In this document: positions 9,297 to 19,900 of the stretch, piece by piece
How the letters are laid out: the number at the start of each line of letters is the position of its first letter
Numbering within the stretch: the first letter of the stretch is position 1
Assembly (NCBI GenBank): GCA_023249225.1
Contig: JAHFDA010000019.1
Coordinates: forward strand, 1-35,503
DNA length: 35,503 nucleotides
Source: a bacterium
Lineage (GTDB): Bacteria; Margulisbacteria; Marinamargulisbacteria; JAHFDA01
Direction: 5' to 3'
Notes under the pieces: model-generated
What the model saw: only the letters and a program-made list of their open reading frames with translations
Told to the model about the DNA's origin: nothing
Database searches by the model: none
Program-made: the position numbers and the translations under genes

Positions 9297-10901
9297 ATGG
9301 CCGCTTCAAATGCCTGTGTGACTGCGGTGCGGGGGCGGACGGGGCTTGCGCGTGCGCTTTGCCAGGCGCACAAAATTAGCCTGCTGGCCCAACAGCCCCA
9401 CAGGCCTCCGGCAGACGAACTGCTTGCCATCTGGCGCGAAAAAATGACCCGGCGTGAATTTCTCAAGCGTTCCGCGCAATCACTTGCGGTTCTAACCGTG
9501 GCGGGCAGCTTGCCCTTGCTCGAAGCGTGCAATCGCAAGGCATTCTCACCACGGGTGGCCATCGTGGGCGCAGGTTTGGCAGGTTTAAATGCTGCCCGGA
9601 TTTTAAAAAAAGGCGGCCTAACGGCGCAGGTCTACGAAGCCAGCACACGGGTGGGTGGACGTGTGTATACGGCCAAGGATCTTTTGGGGGCCGATCGCCT
9701 GACCGAATTGGGGGGCGAATTTATCGACAGCGGCCACCTGGATATTCTGGCGTTGGTGAAAGAATTTGATCTCGAACTTATTGATCTGCATGATTCGGCA
9801 CAGGCTGGATTGCAGACGCTGTATTATTTTGGCGGGCGAAAATACGCCATGAAAGATCTCCTGGCGGCCTATCAGCCTTTTGCGGAACGCATCCAGGCCG
9901 ATGCCGATCGCACGGCCGATGTGGTTGACTTTGAACACGAGGGCGGGGCAGGGCGTCTTGATCGCATGTCACTTTCAGACTATTTTAACCGGCTGGATAT
10001 CATCGGTTGGTTGCGCAGTTTTCTTGAAGTGGCTTATGTGACGGAATATGGTCTTGAGACAGGTGAACAATCAGCTTTGAATTTTATTTTCATGGTGGAC
10101 ACTGACCTTGCAGATGGCGATTTTTCTGTTTTTGGAGCAAGCGACGAGCGTTTTAAAATCAAGGGCGGAAACGGCGCGTTGGTGCGTGCCATGCAAAAAC
10201 GTGTGCAGCATCAGATCTCGACCGGTTACCGTTTGCTGGCTTTGCGCAGCACGGGCATCGGATACCAATTAAGTTTTGGTACCGAGGGCGGCGGTATTCG
10301 TGATGTGGATGCCGATGTGGTTTTGCTGGCGTTACCGTTTACGTTGCTGCGTGAGGTAGACATCCGTGTCGAACTACCGGCTTTCAAGCGCCGCGCCATC
10401 GACCAGCTGGGTTACGGCAGCAACGCCAAAATTTTTGCGGGGTTTAACCAGCGCGTGTGGCATCAACATGGTTTTAGTGGAGAAGTGTTTAGCGATCTTT
10501 CGAGTCAGTTGCTGTGGGATAACAGTGTGGGGCAGTCGGGCGAAGCGGGCGGTCTGACCTCATTTTTAGGCGGAACGGCCGGACTGCGTTGCGGGGCCAT
10601 CGACAGCGCACAGTGGGTGACAGACATGCTTAAACAACTTGAAAAAGTGATTCCAAAATTACCGGCTGCTTTTAATGGCCAGATCGGGCGCTTTCATTGG
10701 CCCAGTCATCCTTATACCAAGGGGAGTTATGCCTGTTACCGGCCCGGACAGTGGACCCGTATTGCCGGGGCTGAATTCAGACCGGTCGGGAACCTGTTTT
10801 TTGCCGGAGAGCATTGCAGCAGTGAATATCAGGGCTATATGAACGGCGCTGCCGAGACAGGACGTCTGGCAGCGGAGGCTATTTTAAAGCTGATCAAGTA
10901 A
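9297..10901 (+). CDS. Tat-exported flavin monoamine oxidase family protein
   Basis: This is a flavin-containing amine oxidase fold protein. Numbering from the ATG at 9297, residues 51-57 are TRREFLK, a perfect twin-arginine signal. It is followed by a hydrophobic core and LEAC (75-78), a plausible lipobox, suggesting a lipoprotein exported folded with FAD. The Rossmann dinucleotide motif is VAIVGAGLAGLNAARIL (87-103), with E114 for the ribose and RVGGR (118-122) typical of the family. The C-terminus has the second FAD motif GEHCSSEYQGYMNGAAETG. Such enzymes oxidise amines or amino acids with release of hydrogen peroxide; the substrate cannot be read. A 49-residue stretch precedes the Tat motif. 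ATG 9444 would put the signal at the extreme N-terminus, but other family members have similar helical extensions and the predicted transcription start sits at 9297. Its link to the surrounding unknown genes is unclear. Confidence 0.88.
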   Translation: MAASNACVTAVRGRTGLARALCQAHKISLLAQQPHRPPADELLAIWREKMTRREFLKRSAQSLAVLTVAGSLPLLEACNRKAFSPRVAIVGAGLAGLNAARILKKGGLTAQVYEASTRVGGRVYTAKDLLGADRLTELGGEFIDSGHLDILALVKEFDLELIDLHDSAQAGLQTLYYFGGRKYAMKDLLAAYQPFAERIQADADRTADVVDFEHEGGAGRLDRMSLSDYFNRLDIIGWLRSFLEVAYVTEYGLETGEQSALNFIFMVDTDLADGDFSVFGASDERFKIKGGNGALVRAMQKRVQHQISTGYRLLALRSTGIGYQLSFGTEGGGIRDVDADVVLLALPFTLLREVDIRVELPAFKRRAIDQLGYGSNAKIFAGFNQRVWHQHGFSGEVFSDLSSQLLWDNSVGQSGEAGGLTSFLGGTAGLRCGAIDSAQWVTDMLKQLEKVIPKLPAAFNGQIGRFHWPSHPYTKGSYACYRPGQWTRIAGAEFRPVGNLFFAGEHCSSEYQGYMNGAAETGRLAAEAILKLIK

Positions 10902-10918
10902 TTTTACGTAAAATTTAC
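10900..10918 (+). promoter_or_regulatory. Conserved palindromic AT-rich element upstream of the giant gene
   Basis: AATTTTACGTAAAATT (10900-10915) is a perfect 16-bp palindrome. GTAAAATTTAC (10908-10918) is an overlapping inverted repeat with a single central base. The 18-mer at 10901-10918 recurs with one mismatch at 21917-21934 before the kinase gene, and in both places 30 nt separate it from the -35 box. It lacks the GC stem and U-run of a terminator. Its constant position favours a transcription-factor site. Confidence 0.6.
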
Positions 10919-10948
10919 TCAAATTCTAAATAAAATGTTGTAAAGTTG

Positions 10949-10976
10949 TGAAATAAAGCCACTTTTTTTCCGAAGA
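10949..10976 (+). promoter_or_regulatory. Sigma-28-like promoter (TGAAATAA-N12-TCCGAAGA)
   Basis: TGAAATAA (10949-10956) and TCCGAAGA (10969-10976) are 12 nt apart, as in the four sister promoters. The -10 departs from CGATA at one base (CGAAG). The predicted start is at about 10983-10985, leaving an 8-10 nt leader without a ribosome binding site before the ATG at 10993. Confidence 0.6.
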
Positions 10977-10992
10977 ATAAATAGATTAATTT

Positions 10993-13900
10993 ATGAGTGA
11001 AAACAACCCGGTTGGCCAGGCTCAAAGCCCCGTGCTTTGGGACCGTCGATTTAACATGGGCGAGGGCGTCAAGCCCGATGATCCCGTTTTGGCTATTCCT
11101 GAAAATTTAAAACAACGTTATCAGATTTACCGGCCTTACCTTTCGCAAGACGTTTTAACGTATCTCGATGCCACGTTTGCGCGCGGAGAACTTAAAGCCT
11201 ACGAATTGGATCACTTGCAGGCTTACCTCAACACACTGGAGTTACGCATACAAATTTTAAGCGATCAGGATGCTTCCATATCCCAGGCTCCGCAGGGAGC
11301 CTTGGTTTTTTATCATAGCGCCGACTTGTTTGATCGCGTGCTGCCCACAGGTGTTCCGCATGCCTGGGGCTGGATGGCCCAGATGGAAATTTTGCTGCAA
11401 CGGGGTTATTTAAGTTCGCTGGCCGCCTGTGATCTGCTGCGCCTTGCGGCGGCGGATGGCGGCGAAAAGCTGCCCGAGATGATTGCCTACGAAACCGGAA
11501 CGGGGAATTTTACGTATCACGCTTCGTCCTCGTCTTTTCCGCCTTCAGCCGAAGTTTTGGGTAGCTGGGCGCAATCGCTGATCGAGACGCATCCAGTGAT
11601 CAGCAGCAACGCGTTTCTTAAAATACGGCTGCTGCTGGTGCTTTCTGAAATGCTGCTTGCGGGTGTGCAAGACGGCACGCTTTTGGCAGAAGATTATTCG
11701 GATTTATTGCAGTCCTGGCAGGCCCAGCTTCCGGTCGGAGAAACACCCCAGGCCCAGGCCGCCTATGCCCCGTACCGCGCCCAGTTTGAATTCACGTTGC
11801 AGTATTTGCAATACTGCGCGGGAACGTTGCCAGAAGCTCAATTTTTAAAAGTCGCCCAGGCGGTGCAGCAGAGCGCGCAGGCCCAAACTCCGCCGCAGCG
11901 CTTGCTGGGGCAGCGTGCAGCGTTGGCCGTGCTTGAAATTCAAAATCGCGGCAAAGCACCACTGGCCCAACTGGTAGCCTGGAATGCGCTGCTGCAATCT
12001 TGCGAGGGCGTCTATACCTTGCCGCTTTTATATGCGCGTGAAACGCAATGTGCCCAGTTGGTGCAAGAGCAACTGGCGGTGTCGGGCTTATACGATAACA
12101 ACGGCGATGGCTGGATAAGCGCTGCCGAAGAATCAGATGACAGCGGTTACCGCAGTGCCTACGATATTCACCCCAATCAACTTCAGACCGCTGGACGGGA
12201 TGCGCAGGTTTCAGGGGCCCAAGCTTCAGTGTACAAACGGGCCATTTCAGTAGCGGAATATTTGCAGGTGGCGCTGGCGCGGGAGGCGCATCAATCTGCA
12301 AAAAAATACGTGGTGTATTTACCACTTGAAGGTACAACCTTTACCCAAGGAGCCTTATCGGAGTCTCGGCAATTGCAAGTAGATGAAAGCCGCGCGCTGA
12401 CGACCGAAGTGATGACGCGTTGGATGCCAGCCACCGGATTGCTTCCCGAAGTGGTGCTGGCGGCCGAGGCCATGACTTTTGAAAAACGTGCTGCGCTTTT
12501 AAAAATTTTTGATGGCCGGGATCTCAACTTAAAAGCAGACCGTCAGGCGGTGAGTGCGGCTTTGCGTGAATGCATGGCTGCCTCAACCGATCAAACCTAT
12601 TCAGCACTGGATGCCGATGCGCTGCTCATGGTGCGTGACTATCTAAGCAAGGCCCAGGCGGTGGCCGCCGATGCGGGTGCATATACGCCGACACAAGTTA
12701 AGGCCATTGCAGCCGTTTGCGATGCCGAGGCGCTGCAGATCCTGTTGCGGCCAATCGGAGTGGTTCATTTAGATCATTTCCGCTCGGATCCGCTTGAGGC
12801 CTGGAACGCCAAAGACCGCCGCGCCCTGCAAAAAGATATCGATGCTTTGCACCGAGCCCTGCGGCAAGTTCCGCAAAACCGGGCAGCGGCCTATATGTTG
12901 GCGTATTTATACGAGAATGCATTAAAGGATCCGCAAGCCGCGTTGGGCATGTATCGGCATTTGTTATGGGCCGCAAACACGCCAGACACGGTGGGTCTCA
13001 TGGATGATGAACAGACCCTTGAGCGCTTGCGGCTTCTGGCTGAAACCAAGACACAATCATTGCCGCTGGCCATTGCCGCACAAACGGCTGAAGCGGCCCA
13101 AAACGGCATGTTGCAAAATACAGCGCGCTTGCGTTACCGGCAGGCGGGCGTTGAGGCCATGCATGCACAAGCCATTAACGTGGCGGTCGGACGGGCGTCG
13201 GCGTTGGAGGCCGAATACCAGTATGGCTTAAGCGTGTTTCTTGACCGCGCGCGCCAGACGCAGTTAGGTGTGACGGCTGTAGGCGGCACGTATCGCGCCG
13301 GTCTGGGGCTGGATTTTGATTGGCAACTTGCTTCGCATACCACGCTGGGTTTTGGCGCGGGAGCCTTTTTTCAGACGCTTAATTCCAATGATTCGGCGCT
13401 CTTTCACGGATTTTTAGGGGCCGATTTTTCGCACCGTTTTTATGGAGACAATCCGTACACGCTGACGGGACAAGTCAAACCCTTTCAGGGTGCCCAATTT
13501 GAGGCACGGGCGGGGTATGACGTGCTTACGGGTCAGCCCGAGGGAGTGCTTCAAATTTCACAAAGCTGGATTCCATCTGTCATTTTTGATCATCCCGAAC
13601 ATTTTTTTCTGGCGCAAATGCGCGTGGGCGTGGAACTTTCGGCGGCCGATCAGTTTACGCTGGCAACGCTGGCGCAAGCCCTTAATCCGGTCCAGTTTGG
13701 GATCCATGGCGATAGCCGCCTGTGGTCGGGCATGCAAATGTATTACGACGCCCGTTTGGCCTTTTGGGGCAGTTATGCCAGTGCGCTTTTGGCCACCGAT
13801 CCGGGTGTGGGTTTGCAGTTTGGTTTAGGTGGCATGGCGTGGTTGCCTTCGCTCACCAGTCCGCTTTCCATAGGGGCTTCGCCTTATCTGGCGCTCGGCA

Positions 13901-16900
13901 TCAAAGATTTTATGCAAGCCGATCAGATTCACCTGGGGCTTTTTTACTTTGGTTTGCAGCACAGCAGCCATATGCCGGGCGCAGCCAATTACCGTTATGG
14001 TTTTACGCTGCCGCTGGGATTTTTTGCTGATACCTACGTGAACCCCGGAGAAACGGCGCCGGATGGCCGCTATGGAGCCTACCCCGACCTGCAACATCCC
14101 GATTATGCCGTGATCAATCTACAAAACGGCGGTGTCGAATTTAGTCATGTCGATGAGGCTTATTCGGTGCAGCGGGGCACATCCAAGGAACTTTCCAAGA
14201 CTGATTGGCAACTGGTTTATCAGGGCTGGACCAAAACCAAGGATCTCGACGCCAAGGTGGCGGCAAAAAAATGGGGTGCTTACGACCCTACGCACGCTGC
14301 CATCCGCACGGATCTATATTTACAGGTCGATGCGGCCAGCGGTCAAATTCAGTTTCGGTATCTGCAGGGCGGAGTACCGGTGACCTTGGATGCGCTGGAT
14401 GCCACCCAGCGCGCGGTGGTGCAGACCCGCATGGCGCAACTGACGCAGGAATATCTCACGGCCCTGACGCAACAGGCCGCGCAGGCATTGCAAAGCAAAG
14501 ACGAACGATTGGCGTTTGAGTATCTGCAGCAGGCCGTGATTTTGTCGCAAGATGACCCCGTCCAGGTCGAAAACCTGGTGGGACTGCTTGAAAGCTGGCT
14601 GGGGCGGGACACGCTGCCACTTGACGCGGCCGTAGTGGTACGCGAGATCAGCCGTTTACAAAACCGCTTACGCGGCGAGCATAGCGCACTCGCTGGTAAG
14701 GTGGCTTCTATTTACATTGCATACGCACAAAAATATCCCGACCTTTTTAAAGATGCGCGGCTGGCCGATGCATGGGTTGCGGCGGCACCTGTGGATGGGC
14801 ATGCGGTACGCGGTTTTGATGTGATTGCCATGGCCGAGATCAAAGGCGCAGGGGCTCAAAAACGTCAGCGCTTGCAGGCGTTTATCCAGCCGCAGCACCC
14901 CGAAGTGGCGCGCCTTGGGCAGGAGCTGGCCGCAGCGATTCAGGCCCAGTACGGAGACGCGTTGACATCCGAACAGCTGGCCCTGTCAATTTTAAAGTAC
15001 CTGACCCTGGTGACCGAATACCACCAGGATGGGCCTGCCGAAGGCGGTTTTGTAGAGCCTTCGGCCCTGGCCACAGTGCTTTTGGGTTCGGCACAATACG
15101 ATCCCGCAGCGGTGTTGCAAGGCCAGCTACCGCAGCAGCGTCTGTTGGCCGACTGCGATCTGGCGAATAGTTTTGTCAGCCTGTATCAGGCTGCGCTGCC
15201 CGAAGCCTTTCCGCAACTGTCTCCGGCTGCAGTGGACGAACTGGCTGCGCAAACGCGCGTGGCCATGCTGCTTTCAGACTCCGGCGCTGACCTTGAAGAC
15301 ACGCGCGACGATACCTACCACGCGGCGGCGCTCTGGGATAGCGGCGGTCAACTATACGCGCTCGATGTTCCGCCGGCCGACATTAAACTGCGCGAAGATT
15401 ACGGACTGGCCAGTGATTTTAAGCAACTCGATGCCAGGGTGGATGCCGCTGGAGCCAGCTTAAAACTTAATGGCGACCGCTTGCTTTTAACGTACGACGC
15501 CAAGGGTATTCAGCTGGGCAATCCCCGTTTTCAATGTGCGCCCTATGCCACTTTAGACGCAGCAACAGGGCGCCTGATTTTTGGAACTTTTGACTTGCAG
15601 GGCACTTTTCGGCGGGTGGCTTCTTCGCTAAAGATCTCTGACGTTTACGAGCAAATGTACTGGTTGCGCCGTTCCATCCTTGACGAGGGTCTGTATGATT
15701 CGGTGACCATCGGCTACAGCGATGCAGCCGGACGCGTGCACGACATTGTCTTTTCGTCCGATGAAAACAACCCCGACACGCTTACCATGCGCGAGACGGT
15801 TTCGGAGGCGGGTGAAAACGATCTGTATGAGCTGTATGCCTACGATGCTTCGGCCACCTGGGTGGCGCTTAGCAGCGCTGCCGGTACCGACTACGCTGTG
15901 ACCGAAGATGAGACCACCACTTACGTCAACACCAGCGGAAACGAAGTCACCCTGGGCTACGACAATTCGCTGTGGTCTGGTGAAACGCTGTCTTCTGACG
16001 ACGTATCTTCGGGGGCCTTTACCGCTTATGCTTATCTGACCGGCCAGGAAAGTTCGCAGACCCAAACCTACGCATACAACGTGACCACGGGTGCCATTGA
16101 ACTGGTGGCCGAATCTACGGGTGAGAATACGGTGGATTATCAAAACAGCGTGGCGACAGAAGATTCCAACGTAGCGGCTCCGCTGTACCGCGAGATCAGT
16201 TTTACCGAAGACGAGGCGGGCCACGGATCCTTTAGCGTGTGGTCAACCGAAGACCATGATTCCACTGGCACCACTGTCACTTACAACGAAGATGGCACCT
16301 ATAACTACACGATGCATACCGAAGGGGGCACAACCGAATTGATCCTGGGCGCAGATGATGAGGTCACCGATTTGCAGGTGACCGAAACTGGAACCACGGT
16401 GCTGGTGATGAGCAGCGATGGCACGCGTAGTGTGACGGTTAATATCGCAGGCCAGGCCGTAGGTGCTTCGCAGCTTTCGGGCTTGATCATCGATACCCAG
16501 TCTTATCATGCGGATACCACTATTACCATTGAAAGCAGTTCCGATTCCGAGGTTTTGGTCGACAATGCCACCGAAGAAGAAAGCAGCTTATACAGTGACG
16601 AGTCGAGTACCACGACCACGGTCACCATCGAGACCGGCGGCGAAACGGTAGAAAAAAACCTGACGCTGTCCAACGCCTTTACCGGAACCACGATCACCAT
16701 TGAAGGCACCGAAGATCTGGCTTACACGACCGATGTCAATGATGTGACCATCGAAGACACGATCGGCAGTGAAGGCACGCACACGCTGGAGAGTTCCGGA
16801 AGCAGCGTTACCACTTATGCGGGCAGCGGCACTACGCAGCAAACCACGACCATCGATTTTAGCGGTGCCCTGGGGCAGGTCGCGGGCCTGGTGCTCGATA

Positions 16901-19900
16901 TCAGTGCGTATGACGTGAGCAACGGGTATATCTATGTGACCTATGACAGTTCAGAAGATCTCAATGGCTCCACGTCAAACAGCACCACGGTCTATGGCTA
17001 TACCTATAACGGCACAGGCACAAACGAAACCAGCATCGTGATTTCGGGGTCAGTCTATAACAATGACCGCATCGAGATCGAAGGCAACGGAACCTACACC
17101 TACACCACATATACCGATGACCCCAATACCGAAGCCGTCGAAGAAGGTTTAAGTACCGAAGTGGTGGTGACCGATGGCGACCAAGCCACCATCACGCGCA
17201 GCGACGATCTGACGACAGTGACGTTTATGAATTATCAAGCCGATACCACCACCACCTATTTCATCGACCGGGCTAATCCGCTGGGCCAGACCACCACGGG
17301 CATCCAGGTCAGCAATCGCCACGAAGAGGGAAACAGCACCATCACGGTGACAAGCAGCGTGGATGAGCAACAAGTGGTCAGCGTCGACGGTTTGTGGGAC
17401 GCCGTGTTTGCCGATCCCGAGTTGCAGTCAGCGCTTGAAGCCTATCTTGAAGACGGCCAAGCACTCGATGATTTAACGCTCGAAGAATTGGCCTTGCTGG
17501 TGGCCGAAGCCATTGCCGATGGCGCCATCGATGACAGCAGTTTTATTGAAACCTATACCTACGATGCCAGCACCGAAACCTGGGTGGTCACCGACAGCAC
17601 GGTCACCGAGAACAATTCATATACGGTGGAAATCGTCAATCCCATCACGGGGGGCACCTTGCTGGTGTCAGAGGTCAGTGATATCACCTACGACTTGCAT
17701 AGCGAGTCGTACGAAAAAGTTGAAACCGACGCATCAGATTCCGAAACGCCTGATGCCAGCGAAAGCAGCTTAAGCAGCACGCGCGCGTATACCAGCGATA
17801 CCACCGGCACTTTTAGTTCCGATACCACGCGTTTTACGATTTATGACCAGCATCAGGTTTTGCTTTATGGCATGACCATTGATCAGAGTTCGCAAAGTTA
17901 CGAAGTCTGGAAGGGCAGCGGTGATATTTTGATCAGCACCCAGACTGAAGAAACTGAAAGTAGCTATACCAGCACCAGTTCTACCGAAACCAGTTCCGAT
18001 GACACTTTGCAAGAAGGCGCCAGCGTGACTGAAACGATCACCCGCGGCGGCAACCCTGTGCAGACCAACGATCACACGGTGAACACGGTCACGAGCTACA
18101 GCGAAAAAACGGCGGGCACCGAGCATACCGAAGCATTTACGGTGACCGGCAACGACAACGGCGTCGAAACAGTGGTCAGTGGTTATAACAGCGAAATTCA
18201 CCTGTCGAGCGCCGTGACAGAAAGCTCCGTGACGGATACCGACTATATCGATGCGGGTGGCGCACACGTAACCGGTTCCACCATCGAGCTGTATTACGGC
18301 GAAGAGAACCAGTCCTTGCAAATCGCTTACGTGCAGCGTACCGGACCTGGGGGTCAACTTGAGGTGAGCAGCACCGAGATGGTGATTACGCGTTTGCTCA
18401 ATGGCGTATACCAGTCCAGTTTTACCATCGACAATCCCGAAGAAGGCATGCAGATCACCGTTAACGAAAACGGCACGATGGATGTTTATTTGCAGGTCAA
18501 TGGCGAAACAGCCGCGCTTACGCTTTACGATGCAGAGGGCAACGGGGCCATGTTGCAGGTAGACAATCAAGTGGTGCTTATGGCGGGCCATTACCAAATT
18601 CACGAGGGCCAGCGCCGCGTAGAGTATGACGATGGGGCCTGGGAACTGCGCCATTACAGCGGAGACAGTTATGTACTGATGCAATCTGAATCCAGCACCA
18701 CATCGCAGGGCACAAGTGAGCGCGTTGCTTCGGATGTCGAAGAAGGTGTCTACGAACAGCAATTTACGGGGGGCAGCGTGGCAAACACCAGCACTGCCAC
18801 AACGTTAAGCGCCTCGCAGATCACCTACGATGGCCAGGGCGTTAGTCACGAAGGCATTGCTTACGTCATTGCCGGTGAAACGCTGACCTATAGCGAGAGT
18901 ACGCTTAACTACAATGACCAGGTGGCGCTGGAGGATGTGAATCAGGCGCTGGCAGACGGGGATATACTGGCATTGCAAAACGAACAAGTCACCGTGGTGC
19001 TGGGACGTTCCATGACGGTACGTCCGGGAGCGGCAGCTTATGCAACGGTGTTTAGCCAGACCAGCACTGCACGCGATGGCAGTACCGAAAGCGGGCCGCG
19101 GGATATTTTTGTGCAGCGCGTCAGCGCCGATGTCACGCGCAGTCTGGATTTTAAGGCCTCACATACGGTGGCGACAGTTTTACGCAGTCCGGAACAGGCA
19201 GACGTGCAGGCCCTGCGTGCATTTTTAGGTGGCAGCGAAGGACCGCGCAATCCGCGTCTGCCGGGCTATGCTTACCGCACCACGGCCATTGCCGCGTTTG
19301 AAGCGGCGGTGGCTTCTGGACTGGATGCCGAAGAACGTATGGCCAAGCTTAAGGCTGCCATCGAAGTGTTCGGACAGCTGGGCTACTATGACCGCGCCCG
19401 TGTGCTGGCTTATTACCGTGATTGGCAGGTGCGTGGCGTGACGGAGGATGCCGAAACACTGCGTCTGGCCGAAGTGTATTTGATTCACCCGGCCTGCAGC
19501 ATGCATGCCGACAGTGCGCGTATGGGTATCGAAAATTTACTTGGCACCCTACAGGATCCATCGGCCAAGCAGGTGCTCCAATACCTGTACGACTACGAGA
19601 ATTATCTTTTAACAGTCGGCCATTATGACGAAAGTTACCAGCATGAAGTCAAACGCTACCTGGCACTTTTATATGTGGCAGCCGACGGTGTGACGCCAGC
19701 CTTGCGCCGTGATCTGGGGCTGGTGCTCGAAGCCATAAGCTGGCTCTACATGACGGATCCCAAGTTGCGGGCGCTTTCAGATTACGTCACATCGGCCTAT
19801 GCGGCTGACTCAAAAAAGGCAGCACCTTCCGGAACCACATACCGCACACAGACACACGGCCAGCAGTCGCAGGGTGACTATTATTACGATTTCAGCTGGG

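Noticed and set aside
15628-16224. 198-codon open frame on the - strand
   Set aside because: Same cause; it mirrors the coding bias of the giant gene.
15800-17600. Rhs/YD-repeat toxin core in the giant protein
   Set aside because: A few YxYD/N hairpin-like words occur, but the Gly-Arg YD consensus, a DPxG core and a C-terminal toxin domain are absent.
17770-18762. 330-codon open frame on the - strand inside the giant gene
   Set aside because: It lies opposite the Ser/Thr-rich region, whose codon choice leaves few stops on the other strand. The translation looks like antisense of the real protein and has no ribosome binding site or motif.
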